Below, in pieces: positions 44,132 to 52,784 of a DNA stretch of 64,000 nucleotides; the stretch's first letter is position 1, and every line of letters starts with the position of its first letter. Under the pieces are notes generated by a model, which searched no databases, was not told the origin of the DNA, and worked only from the letters and a program-made list of their open reading frames with translations. The stretch covers positions 1 through 64,000 of the forward strand of contig NZ_BJUB01000014.1 of NCBI RefSeq assembly GCF_007989805.1, written 5' to 3'. Source of the DNA: Cellulomonas xylanilytica. Lineage in GTDB: Bacteria; Actinomycetota; Actinomycetes; Actinomycetales; Cellulomonadaceae. A program made the position numbers and the translations under genes.

Positions 44132-45250
44132 ATGACCGAGTCCGACACGCAGATCCACAAGGGCCTCGCCGGGGTGGTCGTCGACACCACCGAGATCTCC
44201 TCGGTGGACGCCGCGAGCAACTCGCTGCTGTACCGCGGCTACCCCGTGCAGCAGCTGGCGGCGCAGTGCTCGTTCGAGCAGGTCGCGTACCTGCTGTGGC
44301 ACGGCGAGCTGCCGTCCGCGAACCAGCTCGCCGAGCTGGAGGCGGCCGAGCGCTCGCAGCGGGCGCTCGACGACGACGTGGTCCAGGCGGTGCTGTCGCT
44401 GCCCACCACCTCCCACCCTATGGACGTCGTGCGGACGGCCGTGAGCGTGCTGGGCGCGCACGACCCGACCGCGGAGGACTCGTCGCGCGAGGCCAACCTG
44501 GCCAAGTCGGTGCGGCTCCTCGCGCAGCTGCCGGGGGTGGTCGCGCTCGACCAGCGCCGCCGCCGCGGACAGGACCCGGTGGCTCCGCGGGACGACCTCG
44601 GGTTCTCGGAGAACTTCCTGCACGTCACGTTCGGCGAGGTGCCGGACCCCGTCGTCGTGAAGGCGTTCGAGGTCTCGATGGTGCTCTACGCGGAGCACTC
44701 GTTCAACGCCTCGACGTTCACCGCCCGCGTCATCGCGTCGACCCTGTCGGACCTGCACTCCGCGGTCACCGGTGCGGTGGGCGCGCTCAAGGGCCCCCTG
44801 CACGGCGGCGCCAACGAGGCGGTCATGGCCACGTTCGCGGAGATCGGCTCCGCGGAGCGTGCGGCGGTGTGGCTCGACGACGCGCTCGCGAGCAAGCGCA
44901 AGATCATGGGCTTCGGCCACCGCGTCTACAAGCACGGCGACTCCCGGGTGCCGACGATGCGCGAGTCCCTGGTGACCCTGGTCGAGCACTACGACCGGCA
45001 GGACATGCTCGACCTGTACGACGCCCTCGAGTCCGCGATGACCGAGCGCAAGAACATCCTGCCGAACCTCGACTACCCCACCGGCCCGGCGTACCACCTC
45101 ATGGGCTTCGACACCCCGACGTTCACGCCCCTGTTCGTCGCCAGCCGCATCACCGGCTGGACCGCGCACGTGATGGAGCAGCTGGGCGCGAACTCCCTGA
45201 TCCGGCCGCTGAGCCAGTACGTGGGGCCGGAGCGGCGGGACGTGCCGTAG
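44132..45250 (+). CDS. prpC: 2-methylcitrate synthase
   Basis: A 372-residue citrate-synthase-like enzyme. Citrate synthase landmarks are LLYRGYPVQQLA, the catalytic His in LKGPLHGGANEAV, the GFGHRVYKHGDSR block with the second His, and the terminal Asp/Arg region SRITGWTAHVMEQ. Its place after prpB and length below 380 favour methylcitrate over citrate synthase. It condenses propionyl-CoA with oxaloacetate. GGAGG lies nine bases before the ATG. Last gene of the prp operon. Confidence 0.93.
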   Translation: MTESDTQIHKGLAGVVVDTTEISSVDAASNSLLYRGYPVQQLAAQCSFEQVAYLLWHGELPSANQLAELEAAERSQRALDDDVVQAVLSLPTTSHPMDVVRTAVSVLGAHDPTAEDSSREANLAKSVRLLAQLPGVVALDQRRRRGQDPVAPRDDLGFSENFLHVTFGEVPDPVVVKAFEVSMVLYAEHSFNASTFTARVIASTLSDLHSAVTGAVGALKGPLHGGANEAVMATFAEIGSAERAAVWLDDALASKRKIMGFGHRVYKHGDSRVPTMRESLVTLVEHYDRQDMLDLYDALESAMTERKNILPNLDYPTGPAYHLMGFDTPTFTPLFVASRITGWTAHVMEQLGANSLIRPLSQYVGPERRDVP

Positions 45251-45257
45251 GTCCCGG

Positions 45258-45848
45258 TCAGGGGCTCGCGATCGGCCGTCCCACGGTCAGCGCCTCGCGC
45301 ATCGGTCCGTCCAGGGTGCGGTAGGAGGCGTCGGGCTCGGCACCCACCGCGTCGAGCACGGTGCTGAAGAAGCAGCGGGCGGCGGCGGCGAGCACCACGT
45401 CGAGGATCTCGTCGTCGGCGAACCCGAGGCCGCGCAGCTCGTCGAGGTCGTCGGGGTGCATGTCCGCGGCCCCCGCGGCGACCTTGGCGGCCAGCCGGGC
45501 GACGGCGAGGTCCACCTCGGTCAGCTCGGCGGACCGTCCGCCGTCCGCGAGCGCGCGCACGGCGTCCGGGCTCATGTGCGCCGTGGCCAGGACCTTGCCG
45601 TGCGCCAGGGCGCAGTAGCTGGACCGCAGCCGCAGCGCCGCCGCGGTGGTCGCCACCTCGTAGCGCCGCGGGTCCATGCCCTTGACCGCGCCGTTGAGCC
45701 CCTGCCACGCGCGCAGGACCGCTGGTCGGTGCGCGAAGATGCGCGTGTAGTTGGCGACGTGGCCGAGGGACGCCCGGTCCTTCTCGAACGCCGCGGTCAC
45801 CTCCCCGGTGGTGTCGTCGTCCGGCGTGGCGTCCTGGATCCAGCTCAT
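45258..45848 (-). CDS. AhpD/CMD-like peroxidase-related protein
   Basis: A 196-residue protein of the carboxymuconolactone decarboxylase/AhpD superfamily, peroxidase-related type. The active-site helix reads RSSYCALAHGKVL: only the second Cys of the usual CxxC is kept, the first being Ser. The rest (DEILDVVLAAAARCFFSTVLDAVGAEPD) fits the family. With one Cys, classic peroxidase chemistry is doubtful. It ends seven bases from the convergent prpC and is divergent from a GNAT-like gene. Confidence 0.85.
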   Translation of the reverse strand: MSWIQDATPDDDTTGEVTAAFEKDRASLGHVANYTRIFAHRPAVLRAWQGLNGAVKGMDPRRYEVATTAAALRLRSSYCALAHGKVLATAHMSPDAVRALADGGRSAELTEVDLAVARLAAKVAAGAADMHPDDLDELRGLGFADDEILDVVLAAAARCFFSTVLDAVGAEPDASYRTLDGPMREALTVGRPIASP

Positions 45849-45911
45849 GAGCCGATCATGGCGGCGCGCACCGCGGGCGTCGAGCCTCCGGCGTGCGGCA
45901 GAGTCGTCACC

Positions 45912-46598
45912 ATGACCGCCGACTCGATCGTCGCCGCCGCGGTCGCGAACAACGCGGCGTGGTGCGACCTCGTCTGCCGCTGCGCCGGACTGGCCACCGT
46001 GCGCGGTCCCGCGCTCTGGTCGACCCCCCGCCGGTCCCCCGTCGCCTACCCGGACGCCGTCACGCTGCGGCCGAACGTTCCGGAGGCCGAGGTCCTGGGT
46101 GCCGTCGACGACTCCCCCGGGGCGTCGGTGAAGGACTCGTTCGCGGACCTCGACCTGGCGCCGTACGGCTGGTCGGTGCTGTTCGACGCCCGGTGGGTCA
46201 CGCGGTCCGCCCCGTCGGCGGCGGCCCTGCAGCTGCCGTGGCGAACGGTCGACCGCGACGCGCTGCCGCGCTGGCTCGACGCCCACGGCTCGGACGCGAT
46301 CACGCCGGGCGTCCTCGACGACCCGGACGTGCGGCTCCTGCTCGCGGCCGACGGCGACGTGGCCCTCGCGGTCGCGGCGCTGAACCGCTCCGGCGCGGGC
46401 ACCCGCACCGTCGTCGGGGTGTCGAACGTCCAGGCTCTCGCGGTCGAGCCGGATCGGGTCTGGTCGGACCTCGTGCTGCTCGCCCGCGACCTGCTCGGCC
46501 CGCACCCGCTCGTCGGGTACGAGTCCGGCGACGACCTCGCCGCGCCCCTGACCGCCGGCTTCGAGCCCGTGGGCCCGCTCAGGGTCTGGCTGCGCTGA
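45912..46598 (+). CDS. GNAT-like hypothetical protein
   Basis: A 228-residue protein. The C-terminal segment ending GYESGDDLAAPLTAGFEPVGPLRVWLR is like the end of GNAT acetyltransferases, where the last strands carry such a GF..VG.L..W pattern, but I see no clear acetyl-CoA loop (Q/RxxGxG/A). The middle contains VLLAADGDVALAVAALN. I treat the GNAT fold as probable and the activity as unknown. Divergent from the AhpD-like gene and convergent with the acylphosphatase gene. Confidence 0.6.
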   Translation: MTADSIVAAAVANNAAWCDLVCRCAGLATVRGPALWSTPRRSPVAYPDAVTLRPNVPEAEVLGAVDDSPGASVKDSFADLDLAPYGWSVLFDARWVTRSAPSAAALQLPWRTVDRDALPRWLDAHGSDAITPGVLDDPDVRLLLAADGDVALAVAALNRSGAGTRTVVGVSNVQALAVEPDRVWSDLVLLARDLLGPHPLVGYESGDDLAAPLTAGFEPVGPLRVWLR

Positions 46599-46602
46599 CG
46601 GG

Positions 46603-46872
46603 CTACGGCGCGATGTCGAACCCGGACAGGCCCTCGGGCGCCTCGTCGGTGACGTCGACGCCGGTCACCTGCGCACCTGCGGGGCCGGAGCGGCACCAGG
46701 CCACGAGCGCGTCGACCGCCTCGTCGGCTCCCTCGGCGACCGCCTCGACGGTGCCGTCGGCGCGGTTGCGCACCCAGCCGTGGACCCCGAGCCGTCGCGC
46801 CTCCCGGGACACGGCCCACCGGTAGCCGACGCCCTGCACCGTCCCGCGGACGACGAGGTGCCTGCGGATCAT
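46603..46872 (-). CDS. acyP: acylphosphatase
   Basis: An 89-residue acylphosphatase with the signature VRGTVQGVGYRWAVSREA (active-site Arg18) and GWVRNRADGTVE (Asn36). It hydrolyses acyl phosphates. Length and fold are standard. Its start overlaps the stop of the cupin gene upstream (ATGA), so they are translated together, although no link in function is known. Confidence 0.94.
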   Translation of the reverse strand: MIRRHLVVRGTVQGVGYRWAVSREARRLGVHGWVRNRADGTVEAVAEGADEAVDALVAWCRSGPAGAQVTGVDVTDEAPEGLSGFDIAP

Positions 46873-47192
46873 CCGGCCTCCCCGCCGCGGCTGCGCTCGG
46901 CCGGCCCGAACACCACGAGCACGTGCAGGTCCTGCGTGATGTCGACGAACCGGTGCGGCTCGAGCGCCGGGACGAACGCGACCGACCCGGCGGTGACGTC
47001 GACGGTGAGGCCCGGGGTCCACAGCCGGGCCCGGCCGCGCAGCACCACGTAGATCTCGTCCTCGGTGTGCGGCTGCTGACCGTCGACGTCGCCGACGGCC
47101 AGCACGTAGGTCCCGACGCTGAGGTCGGGGACGCGCAGGTGCTCGGTGTAGGCGGTGGGTCCGGGGAGCCCGGCGCCCTGGAGGAGATGCAT
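46869..47192 (-). CDS. cupin-domain protein
   Basis: A 107-residue single-domain cupin. Metal-binding residues lie in HTEDEIYVVLRGRARL (motif 1, one His and acidic residues) and PALEPHRFVDI (motif 2 His). It could be a small dioxygenase, isomerase or sugar-binding protein. The ATG at 47192 follows GGAGG closely. Overlaps acyP by four bases; divergent from the NYN gene, with a nine-base inverted repeat (CTGCCCGGA...) in the short gap. Confidence 0.82.
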   Translation of the reverse strand: MHLLQGAGLPGPTAYTEHLRVPDLSVGTYVLAVGDVDGQQPHTEDEIYVVLRGRARLWTPGLTVDVTAGSVAFVPALEPHRFVDITQDLHVLVVFGPAERSRGGEAG

Positions 47193-47256
47193 CCGCCCAG
47201 TCTGCCCGGAGCGCCGCCGTGCACGTCCGCCCGTCCGGGCAGGGGAAGATGTCCCG

Positions 47257-48597
47257 GTGACTTCCTCGAGCGTGACCTCTGCCGACCGGACGGATGCGGG
47301 CCGCCGCTTTCGCACCGCCCTGTTCGTCGACTTCGACAACGTCTACATCGGCCTGCAGCGCCTGGACCCCGTCGCCGCCGAGGCCTTCGCCACCAACCCC
47401 GCGCACTGGCTGAGCGAGCTCGAGTCCGGCACCGACTCCGAGGGCGACTTCACGCGCCGGTTCCTCATCCGCGCCTGCTACCTGAACCCGTCGCGGTTCT
47501 CCCAGTTCCGGCCGAACTTCACGCGCGCCGGCTTCCAGGTGGTCGACTGCCCCTCGCTCACGCAGCAGGGCAAGAGCAGCGCCGACATCAACCTCGTCCT
47601 CGACGCCGTCGACGCGCTGGCCGCGCCGACCAACTACGAGGAGTTCGTCATCGTCTCCGCGGACGCCGACTTCACTCCTCTGGCCCTGCGCTGCCGTGCG
47701 GCGGACCGTCGGGTCACGATCATGACCGCCAGCCCCGCCGCGAGCGCCTACCGGGCCGTCGCCGACTCGGTCATCACCGCCGACGAGCTGGCGGACCTGG
47801 TGACGCACACCGCGTCGACGCTCCCGGTGGAGAACGCGGTGGTCGAGCCGCCGGTCGTCGCCGCCCCTCCCGCCGCGGCGACCCCGCCCGCCCGCGCCAA
47901 GAAGGCCGCCCCCGAGCCCGCGGTCGCCGCTGCGCCGGAGCCCGTCGTCGCCACGGCACCGGTGACCAGCGCCGCGCGGAAGGCCGTGCTGCAGCGCGTG
48001 CGCACGGCCGACCGTCCCGTTCCGCTGGGCACCGTCGCACAGCTGGCGCAGAAGACCGAGCCGTCCCTGCCCGAGACGCGGTGGGCCGGTGCCGGTGGGT
48101 TCCTGCCCTGGCTGGCGAAGGTCGTCCCGGAGGTCGGCGTCTCGTCCCGTCCGCCGGGCTGGGTCTGGGACACCACGCGGTTCGGGGAGGCCGACCTGCC
48201 GGGCGCCGTCACGGACATGGCGCCCAGCGCGCTGCAGAACCAGGTGGTCGCCGTGACCGACACCCCCGGCCTGAGCCAGTCCACCTACCGCGTGCTGCTC
48301 ACCGCGCTCGCCGCCGACCTCGCCGCCCATCCCTTCGACCGGGCCGAGACCTCACGACGCGTGCGCGACGCCTGCCAGAAGGCGGGTGCCAAGATCGGCC
48401 GCTCGACCGTCAACTTCGTCATCGGCGGCATCATCTTCGCCGGGCTGCGCCTCACGTCGTCGGTCACGGCGCGCGACCTGGCGACGGCCTGGGCGGACAA
48501 CGTCGTCGGGCTGTGCCGAGGGGCACGGATGCAGATGAGCACCGGCGACGTCGCGGCGATCCGCGCCTGGGTCGGCGGCGGGCTGCTGGAGGGCTGA
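47257..48597 (+). CDS. NYN-domain RNase with LOTUS-like C-terminal domain
   Basis: A 446-residue protein. Residues 15-190 form an NYN (LabA/PIN-like) nuclease domain with the acidic metal ligands in LFVDFDNVYIGLQ, GKSSADINLVLDAV and IVSADADFTPL. An Ala/Pro-rich linker follows (about 200-245). Then AARKAVLQRVRTADRPVPLG..LAQ..RWAGAGGFLPWLAKVV resembles an OST-HTH/LOTUS RNA-binding domain, with a further helical region to the end. The pairing of NYN and LOTUS domains is known in bacteria and suggests RNA cleavage. Start GTG. Convergent with the GntR gene. Confidence 0.82.
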   Translation: MTSSSVTSADRTDAGRRFRTALFVDFDNVYIGLQRLDPVAAEAFATNPAHWLSELESGTDSEGDFTRRFLIRACYLNPSRFSQFRPNFTRAGFQVVDCPSLTQQGKSSADINLVLDAVDALAAPTNYEEFVIVSADADFTPLALRCRAADRRVTIMTASPAASAYRAVADSVITADELADLVTHTASTLPVENAVVEPPVVAAPPAAATPPARAKKAAPEPAVAAAPEPVVATAPVTSAARKAVLQRVRTADRPVPLGTVAQLAQKTEPSLPETRWAGAGGFLPWLAKVVPEVGVSSRPPGWVWDTTRFGEADLPGAVTDMAPSALQNQVVAVTDTPGLSQSTYRVLLTALAADLAAHPFDRAETSRRVRDACQKAGAKIGRSTVNFVIGGIIFAGLRLTSSVTARDLATAWADNVVGLCRGARMQMSTGDVAAIRAWVGGGLLEG

Positions 48598-48598
48598 C

Positions 48599-49333
48599 TC
48601 AGCGGTCGTAGTCGAAGCGGAGGCGCATGCGGTCGCCGCGGAAGACGATCGACGAGTACTCGAACGGGCGGGACAACGCGTCGGAGATGACGTCCTGCAG
48701 CTGCAGGGCCGGCTCGCCGCGCCGCATGCCGAGGTGGCGGGCGTCCTCGGTGCTGACGGCGACGGCCTCGAGCTCCTCGTGCACGCGCTTCATGGGCAGG
48801 CCGTAGTGCTCCTCGAGGACGACGCAGAGCTGGTTGGCGACGACGTCGTGCCCGTCGAGCCCGGGTGCGAGCCGGGCCGGCACGTACGAGCGGTGCAGGC
48901 TGATCGGCTCGCCCTGGACGGAGCGGACGCGGACGATCACGTAGGTCTCGTCGCCCTCCCCGAGCGCGAGCCGTTCCCGGACGCCCGACGACGGCGTCTC
49001 GAGCCCGAGGGAGACGAGCCGCGTGGACGTCTCGTAGCCGAGGCCCTCCAGCTGCTCGCGCACCCCGCGGTAGGCCGGGGAGATCGCGTTGATCTTCGGC
49101 GTGGCGACGTAGGTGCCCTTGCCCGGCACCCGCACGAGCAGCCCGTCGCCCACCAGCTTGGTCAGCACGCCGCGCACCGTCATCCGGCTGAGCCCGTAGA
49201 TCCTGTTGAGCTCGTTCTCGGACGGGATGCGCTGGCCCGGCAGCCACTCGCCGCTCGTGATCCGGGTGTGCAGGATCTGCTCGAGCTGCGCGTAGAGCGG
49301 CACCGCCGACTCGCGCTGCAGGACGTCCGTCAT
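48599..49333 (-). CDS. GntR/HutC family transcriptional regulator
   Basis: A 244-residue regulator. The N-terminal winged helix (VPLYAQLEQILHTRITSGEWLPGQRIPSENELNRIYGLSRMTVRGVL in segments) is followed by a UTRA ligand domain (YVIVRVRSVQGEPISLHRSYVPARLAPGL). HutC members bind sugar phosphates or similar. I prefer the ATG at 49333, where similarity begins; an ATG at 49375 would add 14 residues. It is divergent from the aldolase/DhaLK operon and a TAGAC/GTCTA operator lies between them, so it probably represses both. Confidence 0.85.
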   Translation of the reverse strand: MTDVLQRESAVPLYAQLEQILHTRITSGEWLPGQRIPSENELNRIYGLSRMTVRGVLTKLVGDGLLVRVPGKGTYVATPKINAISPAYRGVREQLEGLGYETSTRLVSLGLETPSSGVRERLALGEGDETYVIVRVRSVQGEPISLHRSYVPARLAPGLDGHDVVANQLCVVLEEHYGLPMKRVHEELEAVAVSTEDARHLGMRRGEPALQLQDVISDALSRPFEYSSIVFRGDRMRLRFDYDR

Positions 49334-49378
49334 GGGGTCCAGGGTTTCACGGATCGCGCGCGTCTGGTCGTGCATGAG

Positions 49379-49393
49379 TAGACCTGTCTAGAC
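49379..49393. promoter_or_regulatory. GntR operator in the divergent region
   Basis: TAGAC-CT-GTCTA (49379-49390) and the overlapping palindrome GTCTAGAC (49386-49393). The latter equals the core of the DasR-type site (TGGTCTAGACCA). It lies between the divergent GntR and aldolase starts. Confidence 0.6.
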
Positions 49394-49455
49394 TGCCGAG
49401 TGGTCGGGACGATGCGGTCCCGGTCAGGCAGGACCGCTCGCCGGGAGGGCAGAGC

Positions 49456-50313
49456 ATGATCTCGTCGACACGGACGATGACGCGGACCGCTCGCGAGCAG
49501 GGCTACGCGGTGCCCGCGGTGAACATCCTCGACGACCTCAGCCTCCGGGCCGTGATCGCGGCCGCGGTCGCGGCGAGCTCCCCGATGATCGTCCAGATCT
49601 CCGTCAAGACCGTCCGTTCCATCGGCACGGACCTGGTCACGACGATGTTCCGGCACGCGGCCGACGTCCCCGTCCCCGTCGCGCTGCACCTCGACCACTG
49701 CCCCGACCGGGCGGTGATCTCCGACGTCGTCCGCGCCGGCTGGTCCTCGGTCCTGTTCGACGCCTCCGACCGGGACCTGGCCACGGCGGAGCGCGAGACG
49801 GCCGAGGTGGTCGCCGAGGCGCACGCCGCCGGGGTCGACGTCGAGTCGGAGATCGAGAACATCATCGGCGTCGAGGACGGCGTCGGCTCGGACGTCTCGC
49901 TGCACTCCTACGACGTCGCGACCCTGGCAGCCGTCGCTGAGCGCACCGGCGTCGACCTGCTGGCCCCGCAGCTGGGCACCGCGCACGGCGAGTACAAGGC
50001 GCAGCCCGTCCTGCTGCCGCAGCGCGTGCGCGAGCTCGCCGCGCTGACCGACCGCCCGATCGTCCTGCACGGCGGCACCGGGCTGTCGGCCGACGACTTC
50101 GCGACGTTCATCGACGCGGGCGTCTCCAAGATCAACATCTCGACCGGCGTCAAGGTCGCCTACATGCGCTCGGCCGAGACGCACCTGGCCCAGGCGCGCG
50201 CCCGTGACCGGTGGGACCCACCGTCGATGTTCCGGGACATCTCGGCCGCCGTGCAGGCCGCGATCGCGGTGCACCTCGAGGAGTTCGGCTCCGCAGGGAA
50301 GGCAGGCCGATGA
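49456..50313 (+). CDS. class II ketose-bisphosphate aldolase
   Basis: A 285-residue class II aldolase of the Fba/GatY/KbaY group. The catalytic Asp80 and zinc His81 are in HLDHC; a further zinc His is in GTAHGEYK, with LHGGTGLSADDF and SKINISTGVK holding phosphate. It cleaves or forms ketose bisphosphates with dihydroxyacetone phosphate as one product. GGAGG precedes the ATG. The HAD gene overlaps its stop by four bases; the phosphate sugar is unknown. Confidence 0.9.
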   Translation: MISSTRTMTRTAREQGYAVPAVNILDDLSLRAVIAAAVAASSPMIVQISVKTVRSIGTDLVTTMFRHAADVPVPVALHLDHCPDRAVISDVVRAGWSSVLFDASDRDLATAERETAEVVAEAHAAGVDVESEIENIIGVEDGVGSDVSLHSYDVATLAAVAERTGVDLLAPQLGTAHGEYKAQPVLLPQRVRELAALTDRPIVLHGGTGLSADDFATFIDAGVSKINISTGVKVAYMRSAETHLAQARARDRWDPPSMFRDISAAVQAAIAVHLEEFGSAGKAGR

Positions 50314-51098
50314 GCCCCACGCTGATCTTCGACTGCGACGGCGTCCTGGCCGACACCGAGCGCGACGCGCACCTGCCCGCCTTCAACCGGACGTTCGCCG
50401 AGGCCGGTCTGCCGATCCACTGGAGCGAGGAGGAGTACGGGCACCTGCTCGCGATCGGCGGCGGCAAGGAACGGCTGGCGACGGTGTTCACGCCCCTGTT
50501 CGTCGAGACCGCGCACCTGCCCGCGGATCCCGACGAGCAGCGCGAGCTTGTCGCCCGCTGGCACAAGACGAAGACCGCGCACTACACCGAGATGGTGGCC
50601 GCCGGCGTGCTGCCCGGTCGGCCGGGTATCGCGCGGGTCGTCGCGGAGGCGGCCGCGGCGGGCTGGGGTCTGGCCGTCGCGTCGACGTCGGCCGAGGCGT
50701 CGGTCCGCGCCGTGCTCGAGCACGCGGTCGGCGACGAGCTCGCGGCCCGGTTCCGCGTCTTCGCCGGTGACGTGGTCCCGGCCAAGAAGCCGGCGCCCGA
50801 CATCTACCTGCTCGCGCTGGAGGAGCTCGGGGTCGCGCCCCAGGAGGTCGTCGTCGTCGAGGACAGCGCGAACGGCCTGCGCGCCGCTCTCGGTGCCGGG
50901 CTGCGGACCGTCGTCACCGTGAGCAGCTACACGGCCGACGAGGACTTCACCGGTGCGTCCCTCGTCGTGACCTCGCTCGGTGACCTCCCGGACCACCCCG
51001 CCACCGTGCTGGACGACCCGCTCGGCCTCGACATCGACGGGCAGGTCGCCCTGTCACACCTCGACCACCTCCGCACAGGGAGCCACCGTGTCCGATAG
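50310..51098 (+). CDS. HAD-family sugar-phosphate phosphatase/mutase (CbbY-like)
   Basis: A 262-residue haloacid-dehalogenase protein. Motif I is DCDGVLADTE (Asp8, Asp10), motif II is the Ser/Thr in VASTSAEASV, motif III the Lys in KKPAPDIY and motif IV VVEDSANGLRAA. The cap domain resembles CbbY and beta-phosphoglucomutase proteins, so it may be a phosphatase or mutase. It overlaps the aldolase start and stop by four bases and the DhaL gene by 11. Confidence 0.88.
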   Translation: MSPTLIFDCDGVLADTERDAHLPAFNRTFAEAGLPIHWSEEEYGHLLAIGGGKERLATVFTPLFVETAHLPADPDEQRELVARWHKTKTAHYTEMVAAGVLPGRPGIARVVAEAAAAGWGLAVASTSAEASVRAVLEHAVGDELAARFRVFAGDVVPAKKPAPDIYLLALEELGVAPQEVVVVEDSANGLRAALGAGLRTVVTVSSYTADEDFTGASLVVTSLGDLPDHPATVLDDPLGLDIDGQVALSHLDHLRTGSHRVR

Positions 51099-51708
51099 CC
51101 GCGTCGAGTCCGTCGTCCGCACGATCACCGAAGGGTGCATCGAGAACGAGAAGTACTTCGGGGACCTCGACTCGGTCGTCGGCGACGGCGACTTCGGGTT
51201 CTCCCTGGCGCGGGGGTTCGAGAACGTGCTGGCGCAGTGGGACACGTTCGACCGCTCCGACACCGGCACCTTCCTGCAGAAGGTCGCCGTCGTCATGTCG
51301 GGGCGGATCGGCGGGACGTCGGGACCCATCTGGGGCACCGCGTTCCTGCGGGCGGCCGGGCAGGTCAAGGGCACGCAGGACGTCACGGGCGACGACGTCG
51401 TCGCGATGCTGCGCGCCGCGATCGACGGCATCAAGGCGCGCGGCGGTGCCGACCTCGGCGAGAAGACGCTGCTCGACGCGCTCGCGCCGATGACGGACAC
51501 GATCGAGCGCGAGCTCGCGGCTGGGTCGGCGCCCGCGGACGTCGCGAAGGCCGCCGCCGTGAGCGCCCGCGAGGCCGCCGAGGCGACCCGGCCGATGCAG
51601 GCCCGTCGCGGTCGGGCGTCGTACACCGGCGAGCGCAGCATCGGGTCGCTGGACCCCGGTGCCGTCGCGGTCGCCGTGCTGGCGGAACGCGTCGCCGACG
51701 GCTGGTGA
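51088..51708 (+). CDS. dhaL: dihydroxyacetone kinase subunit DhaL
   Basis: A 206-residue DhaL. The Mg-ADP site is DLDSVVGDGDFG, with Asp28, Asp33 and Asp35 in the expected pattern, then GRIGGTSGPIWGTAFLRAAG and MQARRGRASYTGERSIGSLDPGA. It phosphorylates dihydroxyacetone-like ketoses with the DhaK partner. The GTG at 51088 has AGGGAG upstream and overlaps the HAD gene by 11 bases. No DhaM is in the window, so the phosphoryl donor (ATP or PTS) is unclear. Confidence 0.93.
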   Translation: MSDSRVESVVRTITEGCIENEKYFGDLDSVVGDGDFGFSLARGFENVLAQWDTFDRSDTGTFLQKVAVVMSGRIGGTSGPIWGTAFLRAAGQVKGTQDVTGDDVVAMLRAAIDGIKARGGADLGEKTLLDALAPMTDTIERELAAGSAPADVAKAAAVSAREAAEATRPMQARRGRASYTGERSIGSLDPGAVAVAVLAERVADGW

Positions 51709-51782
51709 CACACGCACGTCCGCGCTCCGGGGGGCGACGCGGCGAGAGGTCGACCGATCACGACGATGTGGAGGAATGACTG

Positions 51783-52778
51783 ATGAAGAAGTTCGTCAAC
51801 GACCCGTTGAACTTCGTCCCCGAGATGCTCAAGGGCATCGCCCTGGCCAACCCCGACACCCTGCGCTACGTGCCCGAGTACAACCTGATCATGCGGGCCG
51901 ACGCCCCCAGCCACGACAAGGTCTCGATCATCCAGGGGTCCGGGTCGGGCCACGAGCCGGCGCACGTCATGGTCGTCGGCAGGGGGATGCTCGACGGGGC
52001 GTGTCCCGGCGACGTGTTCGCGGCACCACCCATGGAGTACGTGCTGGAGACGGCGAAGCTGCTGGCGTCGGACAAGGGCGTCCTGCTGCTGGTCAACAAC
52101 TACACGGGCGACAAGATGGCGTTCGAGATGGCCGCGGAGCTGGCCGAGGCCGAGGGCATGGACGTCCGGACGCTGTTCATCAACGACGACGTCGCCGTCA
52201 AGGACTCGACCTGGACCGTCGGCCGCCGGGGTGTCGCGGGGAACTTCTTCGTCATGAAGGCCGTGGGCGCGGCCGCGGAGGCCGGTGCGTCGCTGGACGA
52301 GCTGGTCCGGATCGGCGAGAAGGTCAACTCCGTCACCCGCACGATGGGCATCGCGCTGACACCGTGCACCCCGCCCGCCAAGGGCTCCCCGCTGTTCGAG
52401 CTGGCCGACGACGAGATGGAGGTGGGTGTCGGCATCCACGGCGAGCCCGGCCGCCGCCGCGCCACGCTCGTCAGCGCCGACGAGATCATCGACGAGCTGC
52501 TCGGCGCCGTGGTCCCCGACCTGCCGTACTCCTCCGGCGACTCGGTCGCGCTCATGATCAACGGCCTGGGCGGCACCCCGATCAGCGAGCTGTACCTGCT
52601 GTACGGGCTGGCGCACGAGAAGCTCGCGGCCCAGGGCATCACCGTCGGTCGCAGCTACGTCGGCGAGTACTGCACGTCGCTCGACATGGCCGGGGCGTCG
52701 CTCACGCTGGTCCGGCTCGACGACGAGATCACCGAGCTGCTGCTCGCTCCCGCGGAGATCGCCAACCGGGTGTTCTGA
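51783..52778 (+). CDS. dhaK: dihydroxyacetone kinase subunit DhaK
   Basis: A 331-residue DhaK. The substrate pocket GSGSGHEPAH (His57) and the covalent His in VGIHGEPGRRR near residue 220 are present. It binds dihydroxyacetone or L-erythrulose-like ketose. It is separated by 74 bases from dhaL and has its own start region. Gene order L then K, next to an aldolase and HAD protein and under a GntR regulator, suggests a dedicated ketose or polyol route rather than general glycerol use. Confidence 0.93.
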   Translation: MKKFVNDPLNFVPEMLKGIALANPDTLRYVPEYNLIMRADAPSHDKVSIIQGSGSGHEPAHVMVVGRGMLDGACPGDVFAAPPMEYVLETAKLLASDKGVLLLVNNYTGDKMAFEMAAELAEAEGMDVRTLFINDDVAVKDSTWTVGRRGVAGNFFVMKAVGAAAEAGASLDELVRIGEKVNSVTRTMGIALTPCTPPAKGSPLFELADDEMEVGVGIHGEPGRRRATLVSADEIIDELLGAVVPDLPYSSGDSVALMINGLGGTPISELYLLYGLAHEKLAAQGITVGRSYVGEYCTSLDMAGASLTLVRLDDEITELLLAPAEIANRVF

Positions 52779-52784
52779 GCCCTT

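Noticed and set aside
44132..45250. Citrate synthase (gltA)
   Set aside because: Context with prpD and prpB and its length favour methylcitrate synthase; a dual activity cannot be excluded.
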